DNA of 64,000 nucleotides from VXPW01 sp965115815 (GTDB lineage Bacteria > Pseudomonadota > Alphaproteobacteria > TMED109): the NCBI GenBank assembly GCA_965115815.1, contig OZ220465.1, forward strand, positions 1,612,001 through 1,676,000. The letters are read 5' to 3'. The notes under the pieces were generated by a model. It was not told where the DNA came from and ran no database searches. It saw nothing but the letters and a program-made list of their open reading frames with translations. Both the position numbers and the translations under genes were made by a program. Positions 8,614 through 16,210 of this stretch are shown piece by piece (within the stretch, counting starts at the first letter, position 1; each line of letters starts with the position of its first letter).

Positions 8614-8655
8614 GGTTGGCCCTCCTCATCCTGAACCTTAGGGTGGACCAGTTTC

Positions 8656-9096
8656 AGAGCCTGTGCGGAAACTATTGAGCGGTCCCGATTTCAGACCCTA
8701 CGATGTGGCTGGCGACGACCTCGGGAAGATGCCATGGCTTGGAGCAAGACCGCTCGTGTGAAGGATCCGCGAGGGGGACCACTTCGAAAGCGAACGGACC
8801 GACACGGAATGGGCTCGTCTGTTGCTACTGCTTCCGGCCGTCGTCGACGGGCCGTCCGCGTGAGGTAGACCTGCGCGAAGTGAGTGGTGAATGCGCTATC
8901 CAAGAAACAGAAGGGCTTCGATGGGTTTCCGCGATGCTGGGTCGTCGAGCGGTTTCTCGGTTGGCTGGGACGCTTCCGACATCTGGTGAAGGACTACGAA
9001 CGACGGCTGGAGAGCTCGCTGGCATGGCTGCAACGGGCCGTGATCCGCATCCTGGTGCGCCGCATCAGACGGGCCGACATCCTCGCAAGACCGTAA
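8656..9096 (+). pseudogene. IS5-family element with internally deleted transposase
   Basis: The left tip agagcctgtgcggaaactat is the same terminal sequence as MITE family 2. From 8733 a transposase start reads MAWSKTARVKDPREG then ERTDTEWARLLLLLP, typical of IS5 group proteins. After about 8890 the frame jumps to the C-terminal part (FPRCWVVERFLGWLGRFRHL, then KDYERRLESSLAW). The middle of the catalytic domain is missing. The right tip was not found. This is the likely parent type of MITE family 2. Confidence 0.7.
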
Positions 9097-9138
9097 ACCA
9101 TTGAGTATATAGAGTGTCAGGTCATGCTCCCAACGGAG

Positions 9139-9168
9139 TTGACAGAGTCCGACTCTCCTTGGTAGTCT
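9139..9168 (+). promoter_or_regulatory. Putative sigma-70 promoter of the methylase-Vsr operon
   Basis: TTGACA at 9139-9144 and TAGTCT at 9163-9168 are separated by 18 bases. The -10 box is weak but the -35 is consensus and the region is AT-rich relative to flanks. It lies 54 bases before the GTG and 108 bases before the ATG candidates for the methylase. Confidence 0.5.
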
Positions 9169-9221
9169 GTATTATTCGCTGTGCTGCGAATTCTGGCAGA
9201 GGGGCATAAAGGGAGAGAGGG

Positions 9222-10341
9222 GTGCACGGAACTCTCGATTCTGCAGGTTCACCGTTGACGGCGTCGGCAGGTTCCATGGAAAGTAGACGCACCGAACCGG
9301 AAGCGGCAGAGTCGCAGCTGACTGCGGGATGCTTGTTCAGCGGCATGGGGGGCTTCGCTTCCGGGCTGGTGCAAGCGGGTTTCTCGGTTCACTGGGCCAG
9401 CGACAACGACAAATCCGCATGTGAGGTTTTTCGCCACCGTTTTCCGGGTGTAGCCGTGGTTGAAAAGGATGTGCGCGAGTTGTCTGTAGCGAAAGATGAT
9501 CTTGCCGTCGTAAACGTGCTGGCGGCGGGGTTTCCTTGCCAGTCATTTTCGCAGGCTGGCGGACGGCGCGGTTTCGATGACCCGCGGGAGCGTTGTTTTT
9601 CGAGATTCCAAGACTAATCGAGGAAGTTGCGCCGGATCGCCGCCCCGCATTGGTGATCCTTGAGAATGTACCGAACCTGCTCTACGGAGCGGATGGCGAC
9701 TGGTTCGATCAGGTCCGGCGCGCCCTGCGCCGGGCGGGCTACTGGTTCAGGGATTCCTCGTGCTGGACAGCAAATGTTAAGAACGCCACCGGCCTACCGC
9801 AGGACCGCGAGCGTCTCTTTATGGTCGCCGCGTGCAGGGCGCGCTTTAATCGCAACCCGTACTCGCCCCCCCCCCGAAGGAGAGCTTCCGAGCAACGCCA
9901 AAGACCGCTCAGCGACTTTATAGATCGGTCGCGGCACGGCAGCGACGATGCGGGGTACCTGTCACCGGACAACCGTTACTACAAGATGATCGACAAAGCC
10001 ATGTCCGAAGGGGATTCGGATGAAAATATCTATCAACTACGCCGCTCCTATGTAAGAGAAAAAAGAACGGCCTTTGTCCGACCTTGACTGCCAATATGGG
10101 GATAGGAGGTCATAATGTACCGTTCATCAAAGACGCCCGAGGGATTCGTCGCCTTAGCGTTGGCGAAGTCGCTAGGCTGCAAGGTTTCGACAGCACGGAT
10201 TCCTTGTTCCCGCACATCCACACGACGGAGCAATATCGCCTGCTGGGTAATGCCGTCTGCGTCGAACTTGCTCGCTTGGTTGCCTGGCAATGTGCGAATA
10301 TACTGACCGTTGAAATTCAAACAAAGGATAGATTCAGATGA
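9222..10341 (+). pseudogene. dcm: DNA cytosine-5 methyltransferase (Dcm type), two frameshifts
   Basis: Start is GTG 9222 or ATG 9276. Motif I (LTAGCLFSGMGGFASGLVQA), motif IV with the catalytic Cys (AAGFPCQSFSQAGGRRGFDD), motif VI (ALVILENVPNLLYG), motif VIII (TGLPQDRERLFMVA) and motifs IX-X (GEVARLQGFDS, EQYRLLGNAV) are all present, but in three frames. One G seems lost in gcggga near 9590 (DDPR-GA-LFFEIPRLI is restored by adding it) and one base in the A-run near 10055. The gene ends in an ATGA overlap with the ATPase gene. Either a recent pseudogene or two homopolymer sequencing errors. Confidence 0.85.
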
Positions 10342-12311
10342 GCGCCGAGATCGGTTGGAAATTTCCGCCAACCGGTGGAGGACAAACCGATGGGTGGAAT
10401 CATCCTGGAATCGGCCATTTTCGTGGAACATTATATGAAAGTCTTGCGCGAGAAACAATTCAAAATTCCTTGGACGCAGTTCTGGACCGGCAGAATCCCG
10501 TTAGCGTTGTATTTGAGCTCAGCGACCTCGATTCCAGCGACTTCGACGGTTCGGATCTGTCCGAGACGATTTCTGCATGCCTAAGTGCCATCAAGGACGA
10601 GGACGATCCTGCCAAATCCGCATTGCAAATTGCCAGAAACACTGTTGGGAAAGAAAAGGTGCCCTGCCTATGTATATCGGACCGCAACACAACAGGTTTG
10701 CGAGGCCGCCATTGGGAAACATTGGTAAAAGCCCAAGGGCACAGTTATAAACCAGACTCGAATGGGGCTGGAGGGTCACATGGAATTGGCAAATACGCTC
10801 CCTTCGCGGTCTCGGATTTGCGCACAGTGTTTTATTGGTCATGTTTTGAAGAGGACGACCGATTGCAGGAAAAATTTCAAGGTAAATCCATATTGATTAC
10901 ACATAGGGATGGCAATGAAGAAGCCCAAGGGACGGGATTCTATGGTATGAAGTTTGACTGTCGGGAAATGACCGGTTACGATCGTATACCAAATGCATTT
11001 CGGGTGATTGGCGGTAATGGAAAACCGATTACAGGAACAAAACTAACCATTGCTGGTTTTCTGCAAGATGGCGAGAAGTGGCGCGAAAAAATCGCTGACA
11101 GTGTGTTGGCAAGTTTCTTTTGCGCCATTGATAGTGGAAAATTGAGTGTGACCCTGGAGCCCACTTCGGATGGATGTAGCGACGATGATGAAGATGAAAT
11201 AGACATAAATGCGCGAACCTTGGACGAGTGGTTTCGGAAGCGCTTAGGCAGCGACAGTAACCGTGAAGACGGTAGGGATAGTAACGCGGTAAGAAATGCG
11301 AATATCTATAGGAGGGCTACAAAAGCAGAAACGGTTGCCGAAAGGCAAGACCAGGATTTGGGTCATTGTAAGTTATGGGTTCATGTCGATGATGGTAATC
11401 AGAAACTGCCAAGAAGAGTTGCGCTTGTGCGTTTAACAGGAATGCTAATAACGGATCAGCAAGGTAAATTAAAACAGTTTCGCGGCCATCGCAATTTTGC
11501 TGCAATTTGTAAGTTTGAGGACCCGAAAGGTAACAACCTGCTGCGTCGCATGGAAAATGAGCGGCACGACCAATTTGAGCCGGACCGTCTTCCTGCTGCT
11601 GAACGGCAAAAAGGCCGCCGGGCGCTGGAAAGAATAGCACGTTGGATTCGGGAGGAAATCAGGAAGGTGGCGGGACCGTCCAGGGAAGGGCATCAAACGG
11701 TGTTGGATGAGTTGGCAGCATATCTTCCACTGTTCGAAGATCAGGAGGAGGTGTTCGACGGCGATGGCGTGGACGATGAGCGGGAATTGGGGTTCGGGGA
11801 GCGGATTACGGTGAAACTCAGACCTGCCCGTTTACCTGCGCCTTCGTCGTTACCGACAGAGACATCTGAAGGCGGCGACGGCGGGGATGGGAAGGATATT
11901 GGAAATGAAGGTGGCGGAGGATCTGGTGACTTCGGTGGCGAAGGGGGCGGCGCTGGAACCGGGGAAGGGGACGGAAGAGGAGGCAGCGGTGGGCGGGGAG
12001 GCGGTGGAACCGAACAACAGGTCATCCCCGTGTCGCGAGTCCGACTGCTACCCATTCGGGGTCGGCAAAACCGTTATCTCCTCAGCTTCGAGGTCGATTT
12101 CGATGGGCTTGCCAGTCTGACGCTTGAGGAGGCCGGCGACTCTGCTTCCATACCGAGAAGTGACTTGGAGGCAGTGAATGGCGGCCCGTCACTCAGGCGA
12201 ATGCCGGTAGTCCGAGGAAAAAGAAACAGCATAGAGATCACCGCTCAGAAGCCAGTCGCTGATCGTGCATGGCGATTGTCCGCTGTAGCCGCATCGGAAA
12301 AATCGGCGTGA
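10338..12311 (+). CDS. GHKL-fold ATPase of MutL/MORC type in a restriction-modification operon
   Basis: 657 residues, noticeably AT-richer than the backbone. The N-terminal ATPase has the Bergerat-fold boxes: N-box RETIQNSLDA (E39, N43, D46), G1 box CISDRNTTGL (D115, G120) and G2 box GAGGSHGIGK (143-152). Residues about 500-560 are an acidic Gly-rich linker before a small C-terminal domain. This layout fits the bacterial MutL/MORC-like ATPases that occur with C5 methylases and Vsr endonucleases and were proposed as a restriction component. Coupled to the methylase by ATGA and to the next gene by GTGA. Intact. It presumably uses ATP-driven dimerisation to act on DNA; the exact activity is not known. 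Confidence 0.75.
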   Translation: MSAEIGWKFPPTGGGQTDGWNHPGIGHFRGTLYESLARETIQNSLDAVLDRQNPVSVVFELSDLDSSDFDGSDLSETISACLSAIKDEDDPAKSALQIARNTVGKEKVPCLCISDRNTTGLRGRHWETLVKAQGHSYKPDSNGAGGSHGIGKYAPFAVSDLRTVFYWSCFEEDDRLQEKFQGKSILITHRDGNEEAQGTGFYGMKFDCREMTGYDRIPNAFRVIGGNGKPITGTKLTIAGFLQDGEKWREKIADSVLASFFCAIDSGKLSVTLEPTSDGCSDDDEDEIDINARTLDEWFRKRLGSDSNREDGRDSNAVRNANIYRRATKAETVAERQDQDLGHCKLWVHVDDGNQKLPRRVALVRLTGMLITDQQGKLKQFRGHRNFAAICKFEDPKGNNLLRRMENERHDQFEPDRLPAAERQKGRRALERIARWIREEIRKVAGPSREGHQTVLDELAAYLPLFEDQEEVFDGDGVDDERELGFGERITVKLRPARLPAPSSLPTETSEGGDGGDGKDIGNEGGGGSGDFGGEGGGAGTGEGDGRGGSGGRGGGGTEQQVIPVSRVRLLPIRGRQNRYLLSFEVDFDGLASLTLEEAGDSASIPRSDLEAVNGGPSLRRMPVVRGKRNSIEITAQKPVADRAWRLSAVAASEKSA

Positions 12312-13168
12312 AGTTCGATGCGGGTAAAGCATGGCCGCATCCGGTCTTGCGACCCCCAAGGTACGGCGACGACTATCCGGAGGCGGAATTCGAGGTTGAA
12401 ATTACAGCCTGCCTTGCGCAAGGAAGTACAGCTATCGACCTGATTGTCGAATTTATCATGAGCAGTCCAAAACTTCTAGAACTTGTAGAAGAAGATTTGG
12501 CTCAATATGCTCTTCTTGTTGGTGCCCCTCAGACTCATTTCAGAAAATTATTCCTTACTAAAACAGGAAAAATAAAGAAGAAGTTTTCTGCAGGAATAGT
12601 GGCGGGGAGAGTAGAAATGCACCCTTTCTTGGTTTGTATGTCTGACTTGACGGCATTTTACACTATCGAATGGCACTCTGATTTTGAGAAACAGGCCTTC
12701 GATATAGGCGCCGGATCTGTATTGGCGGAAGATGAAACAAAGCACTACTTTATAGACCCACAATATGAGGGCTTGATTGGATCAATATTCAAAATCAGAA
12801 CAGACTCGGGTTTGCCTGACGGGCGGTGGGCGTATGGTATTGAAGAAGACCATATCTGGATTTCCATGTCGCAACGGGATGAACGGATATTTGCCAATGT
12901 GAGACTTCAATGCAAAGCTGGGCCAGAAGGCTACTACATCATCAACGGACTATATCTACCAGTACTGGTTGCGTCTCTGAATGAAATTGATTGCAGCCCG
13001 GATGAATACCGAAATTTCAAGTGGTTTGCATCGCTTGATCGGCGTCTTGAAGAAGTCGGAGGCAGACATCTCGGCAACGAAGGCGCCAACCGGGTCGAAG
13101 ACGCTCAAAGGGTTTTCGATTTTCCATTTCTCAGAATGCCCATTATTGCCGAGAAGAGTGGGCGATAG
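12308..13168 (+). CDS. Unknown protein of the methylase-GHKL-Vsr operon
   Basis: 286 residues from a GTG overlapping the ATPase stop by four bases. I do not recognise a family. It has no signal peptide or membrane segment; it is moderately acidic with a mixed alpha/beta look (for example YPEAEFEVEITACLAQGSTA early and RVFDFPFLRMPIIAEKSGR at the end). Base composition is as low in GC as the ATPase gene, so the two likely arrived together. Tight coupling argues for a role in the same complex. Confidence 0.7.
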   Translation: MKFDAGKAWPHPVLRPPRYGDDYPEAEFEVEITACLAQGSTAIDLIVEFIMSSPKLLELVEEDLAQYALLVGAPQTHFRKLFLTKTGKIKKKFSAGIVAGRVEMHPFLVCMSDLTAFYTIEWHSDFEKQAFDIGAGSVLAEDETKHYFIDPQYEGLIGSIFKIRTDSGLPDGRWAYGIEEDHIWISMSQRDERIFANVRLQCKAGPEGYYIINGLYLPVLVASLNEIDCSPDEYRNFKWFASLDRRLEEVGGRHLGNEGANRVEDAQRVFDFPFLRMPIIAEKSGR

Positions 13169-13171
13169 CAT

Positions 13172-13933
13172 ATGGGAAAACTCCGGTATTTTACCGCCAA
13201 GGCACTGGATGAGTTGCGGCGAAGCGCCAAGGAGCGTTTGGATTGGTACTACACGCCCGCTGGCGAACCCCCAGTTTCACCTGGCGGCTTCAGGGAGTCG
13301 CGACTGGTGGAAACGCCGGTGCTGGCAGATCGGTTGACGATGGACGGCGCCGTTCCGTCCGACACCGATCCCGAAAATGCGGCCGTTGTCTATGGAGCTC
13401 TGAGCGAACTCACGCCGCATCAAGCGTCAATGGAGCGGGTATGGGCATGGCTTTGTCATTGCGATTGCCCGCAGTATGTCGCTTGGCGGTGGCTGGGCGA
13501 CCGTCCCGACGAACCTGATATTGCCCTCCGCAAGGTGACCAACCATTTCTTTGCCCGCGGCAACAGGGCTGTGATCCGCGACAACGGTGTTTCCCGCTTG
13601 TGGTGGCTGGGCAGGATTGCGCACGATGTGGACCCGAACGAGCCAGGCCGGTTCCTTGAACTGCTGCTTCATCGTCAGGATGTGCGGTCCGCATTGATAG
13701 AGCGCCCGGCGGTATCCATGAACCGGCGAGTGTTGAAGGTAATTTACGAGACCATGCGGGATCATGCTCTGGAAGGCCCGGAGGACAGCAAGCTGTTCAA
13801 GCGGGAGGCCTTCCGAAGCTGGATGGTGGCCCTGAACAGAAGGGGCGGCGTTGTCCTGTTGGACGCGCTGCCGGATAACGCACTGGCGCGGCTTGTGCGC
13901 GAAGAGGCGGAACGCGCCGTTGAGGCGCGCTAA
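13172..13933 (+). CDS. DUF6339-like protein of the defence operon
   Basis: 253 residues, ATG three bases after the preceding stop. The pattern LTPHQASMERVWAWLCH, YVAWRWLGDRPD, KVTNHFFARGNRAVIRDNGV and SRLWWLGRIAH matches, from memory, DUF6339 proteins, which are found beside Dcm/Vsr modules. Molecular function unknown. GC content is back to the genome level here, unlike the two genes before it. Intact. Confidence 0.6.
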   Translation: MGKLRYFTAKALDELRRSAKERLDWYYTPAGEPPVSPGGFRESRLVETPVLADRLTMDGAVPSDTDPENAAVVYGALSELTPHQASMERVWAWLCHCDCPQYVAWRWLGDRPDEPDIALRKVTNHFFARGNRAVIRDNGVSRLWWLGRIAHDVDPNEPGRFLELLLHRQDVRSALIERPAVSMNRRVLKVIYETMRDHALEGPEDSKLFKREAFRSWMVALNRRGGVVLLDALPDNALARLVREEAERAVEAR

Positions 13934-13948
13934 ACCGGCCAACGCAAG

Positions 13949-14371
13949 ATGGTGGACAACCTCAGCCCGGAAGATCGATCGCGGTGCATGTCGCGGATTC
14001 GATCCGAAGGCATGAAGCCGGAACGGATTGTCCGTTCTCTTACGCACGGACTCGGTTATCGATTCCGACTTCACCGCCGGGACTTTCCGGGAAAGCCCGA
14101 TCTTGTTTTCCCGGGCCGCCGGGCCGTGATCTTCGTCCACGGCTGCTTCTGGCACTGGCACCCGGACTCGGGGTGCCCGATAGCCGGATTGCCGAAATCC
14201 AATATCGACTATTGGAAACCGAAGCTGGAAAAGACCCGCAATCGGGACTTGAAGCATACAGCGGCCCTGGAAGCCGACGGCTGGCGGGTATTGACGCTAT
14301 GGGAATGCGGCCTCGGAAACCTTGAGGAAGTTGCCTTCCGCATTCGTGAATTTCTCGATCCCAAAGTCTGA
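13949..14371 (+). CDS. vsr: Very-short-patch-repair-type endonuclease (Vsr)
   Basis: 140 residues. The Vsr signature is complete: MSRIRSEGMKPERIVRSLTH, GYRFRLHRRDFPGKPDLVFP and AVIFVHGCFWHWH. Asp51 and His64/His69 fall at the same numbers as in E. coli Vsr, where they form the metal-dependent active site. Classical Vsr nicks at T:G mismatches made by deamination of 5-methylcytosine. In operons with a GHKL ATPase, Vsr-fold nucleases are thought to serve instead as the restriction enzyme. Last gene of the operon. Confidence 0.9.
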   Translation: MVDNLSPEDRSRCMSRIRSEGMKPERIVRSLTHGLGYRFRLHRRDFPGKPDLVFPGRRAVIFVHGCFWHWHPDSGCPIAGLPKSNIDYWKPKLEKTRNRDLKHTAALEADGWRVLTLWECGLGNLEEVAFRIREFLDPKV

Positions 14372-14502
14372 ACGCCGCCTCCATGCAGACGCTCGGGGCG
14401 CGCCGTCAAGCGGCGGCATTCGGAACCCGGTCCCCGCCCCCGTCACCGGCCCTTACCCGGTCCGTCCACCATGGTTCGGGCCATCGCCTTGCCCCTCGAC
14501 CA
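14372..14502. other. Short spacer after vsr
   Basis: About 130 bases of GC-rich sequence with no ORF or recognisable hairpin terminator that I can support. It ends at a fragment of the DUF4338-ISAs1 element. Confidence 0.3.
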
Positions 14503-14585
14503 CCCAAGGAGATCCCATGCTTGTTGCTGTGATGCGATCGGAGTCTTGATCGCGGCGCGGGTCGACACGTTCGAGTCTGCGATTT
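14503..14585 (-). mobile_element. Right-end scrap of a DUF4338-ISAs1 element
   Basis: The sequence from cccaaggagatcccatgctt through gatcggagtcttgatcgcgg to gagtctgcgatt is the reverse complement of the right end of the element at 56481-58619 (about 58530-58619), with few differences. The rest of the copy is absent; MITE 2a starts directly after it. Confidence 0.7.
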
Positions 14586-14773
14586 GAGAGCCTGTGCGGA
14601 AACTATTGAGCGGCCCCGATTCTGGTATCTGCGATGTGGCTGGAGAGTACATCGGGATCAGACAAGCCCATTCCACATCTGTCAGATTGCTTTCGAAGCG
14701 GTCTCTCCGACGCCGATACTTTGCACGAGCGGCCAGAATCGGGACCGCTCAATAGTTTTCCGTACAGGCTCTC
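14586..14773. mobile_element. MITE family 2, complete copy (188 bp)
   Basis: The left end gagagcctgtgcggaaacta and the inverted right end gagagcctgtacggaaaact continue as imperfect inverted repeats for about 40 bases (to cccgattctgg). The ends are the same as the IS5-type remnant at 8656 and the tips at 7172 and 56731, so this is a non-autonomous derivative of that IS5 family. No coding sequence. Confidence 0.85.
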
Positions 14774-15396
14774 AGGGGGGGGCAGACCACTTCGAGGTCG
14801 GCACGGAGGCTGCTCCAGCTTCGATGATCACCGTTCGCTTGGAGTGTGCGGTGGATCATCTGGACCCACTGACAGGCTCTGAGGTTGGAGCGCAGGGCAT
14901 GGACGCCGGGACGGGTGCGTTCGGGGTTGGGAACCGGCCGGCGCTTCCCGGTCACGGCCGTGGCCTGGGCTCCGAGATCGTCGGTGGCCCCCTCGACGGC
15001 ACAGTGCCGTGCAGCCCGACGGCATGGCTCCCGGATCCGGCCGATCCGGCGCCGAACGTCGTCGACGCGACGGCGGGCGCGGGGACGGGAGAGGCCGTCG
15101 TGGATCTTCTGCAAGACGGTCTCGAATCGCTCGGCCGATCGATCCGGGATCGCCGGTTCCTTCGTGCTCCCGGCCTCGGAACGGCAGGCGAGGAAGATCT
15201 CGCCGGTGGCCGGGTCGATCCTCCGGCACCGCTGCACCTCCGGACCGGAACGGCCCTGGATGTGGACCGCACGGGCGGCATCGAAAGCACACCGGCAGCG
15301 GCTGACGACGATGGAGCGGTACCCGGGGTCGCGCAACCCCGCGAGGTGGTACTCCTTCGCGATCCCGGCATCCAAGACCACCCGTGCACCTGCGGG
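14774..15396 (-). pseudogene. IS1634-family transposase C-terminal fragment
   Basis: The minus strand reads GARVVLDAGIAKEYHLAGLR then DPGYRSIVVSRCRCAFDAAR, FETVLQKIHDGLSRPRARRR and PGVHALRSN, all in order as in IS1634 transposases (D-A-G-I-A, Y-x-V-V-S-R, L-Q-K-L-H-D-G-L). It is cut upstream by the DUF4338-IS4 copy D at 15397 and downstream by MITE 2a. The second catalytic half is only partly present. Confidence 0.7.
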
Positions 15397-15710
15397 CTGC
15401 CCTGCGCACACATCTTTCCGGTTAACCCCGAGCCTCAGACCCTCTACGGTGGGTTCCATGTTGGCCTTGGAACCCGTGCACCGCATCCTGAAGCAGCCGG
15501 CGCACCTGGTCCGGCTGCAGGCGCTTCTGTCTCGGGAGCCGCCGATCAGTCGTCGCGCCGCGGCTCGACGGGTCTGTCGGGAGTTTCACCTGACCGATGC
15601 GCGGGGTCGCTGGCGCGAGCGCAGTTGCCGGGCGGTTCTGGAAGATCTGGAGCGGAGCCGTCAGGTGCGCTTGCCGGCGCCCCGCGCGGGAAGGGGCGGC
15701 GGCACGGCCA
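15397..15710 (+). mobile_element. DUF4338-IS4 element, copy D (5' end only)
   Basis: Begins with an end-like ctgccctgcgcacacat and follows the 5' part of copies B and C, including the tract cggttaaccccgagcctc. From ATG 15458 it encodes the first about 84 residues of the DUF4338 fusion (EPVHRILKQPAHLVRLQALL ...). It is cut at 15710 by the left end of a DUF4338-ISAs1 element, so one DruA-bearing element sits inside or against another. Confidence 0.8.
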
Positions 15711-16090
15711 TCCCACGCTAGGTTTGTTGGAAGGCTGGGTTCCGCAGGTTCCGGAGGATTCGGATTGGTGCTGGCTGTTTGTGAAGCGGCGTGGTATCCG
15801 TGGTGGTCATGGAACGCGCCGCGGATTTTTTCGAGACGACTCCGGAGGGTTTTGCGCTCCGGGATGTGGTGGTGCGCTTGGCGCGGCCGGATGATGTGTG
15901 TCGCTGGAACCGTGTGGTGGACCATCATCATGATCTTGGTTTCAAGCAGTTTGCGGGTCGAGGTCTGCGCTACGTGTTCACGTGGCGCGGGCGGTGGATG
16001 GGCGCTGCGGGCTGGCAGACGGGCGCCTTCCGCTGTGCGCCGCGGGACCGTTGGATTGGTTGGCGCCGCAAAGAACAGTTTCAGACATCC
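15711..16090 (+). mobile_element. DUF4338-ISAs1 element, copy E (5' end only)
   Basis: Left inverted repeat ggcacggccatcccacgcta matches ggcaaggccatcccacgcta of copy F at 56481. From ATG 15809 it encodes about 90 residues of a DUF4338 protein (ARPDDVCRWNRVVDHHHDLG, then FAGRGLRYVFTWRGRWMGAA and RDRWIGWRR) before similarity ends near 16090. Here the first DruA residues, lost in copy F, are preserved. Confidence 0.75.
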
Positions 16091-16177
16091 TGACCTGCTC
16101 TTCTGAGGGGGCCTATCGCGCCCGTCAGGAAGTCCCCCTGTTTCCTGTGTTTCCGGCCGTTTCGGTGCGGATTCCGC

Positions 16178-16207
16178 TTGACATGTGGCGACCAGTGTGT
16201 CTAATAT
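16178..16207 (+). promoter_or_regulatory. Strong sigma-70-like promoter for the large transposase
   Basis: TTGACA (16178-16183) and TAATAT (16202-16207) separated by 18 bases are both near consensus, unusual in this GC-rich sequence. The transposase frame opens with GTG at 16211 or TTG at 16223, so the transcript would be leaderless or nearly so. Confidence 0.6.
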
Positions 16208-16210
16208 CAT

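Larger units (their letters stand above)
7431..8655 (-). mobile_element. IS3-family element a (degenerate)
   Basis: A minus-strand OrfA/OrfB pair of IS3 type fills this interval. The end beside OrfA carries gaaactggtccaccctaagg (reading on the minus strand), typical of IS3-group ends. The other end near 7431 is not sharply defined because it runs into the MITE 2 tip. OrfB has a frameshift, so the copy is not expected to be autonomous. Confidence 0.75.

Noticed and set aside
9860..9885. Frameshift in the C9 run of the methylase gene
   Set aside because: The frame before and after the run is the same and matches methylase blocks on both sides, so no shift is needed here; only the breaks near 9590 and 10055 are supported.
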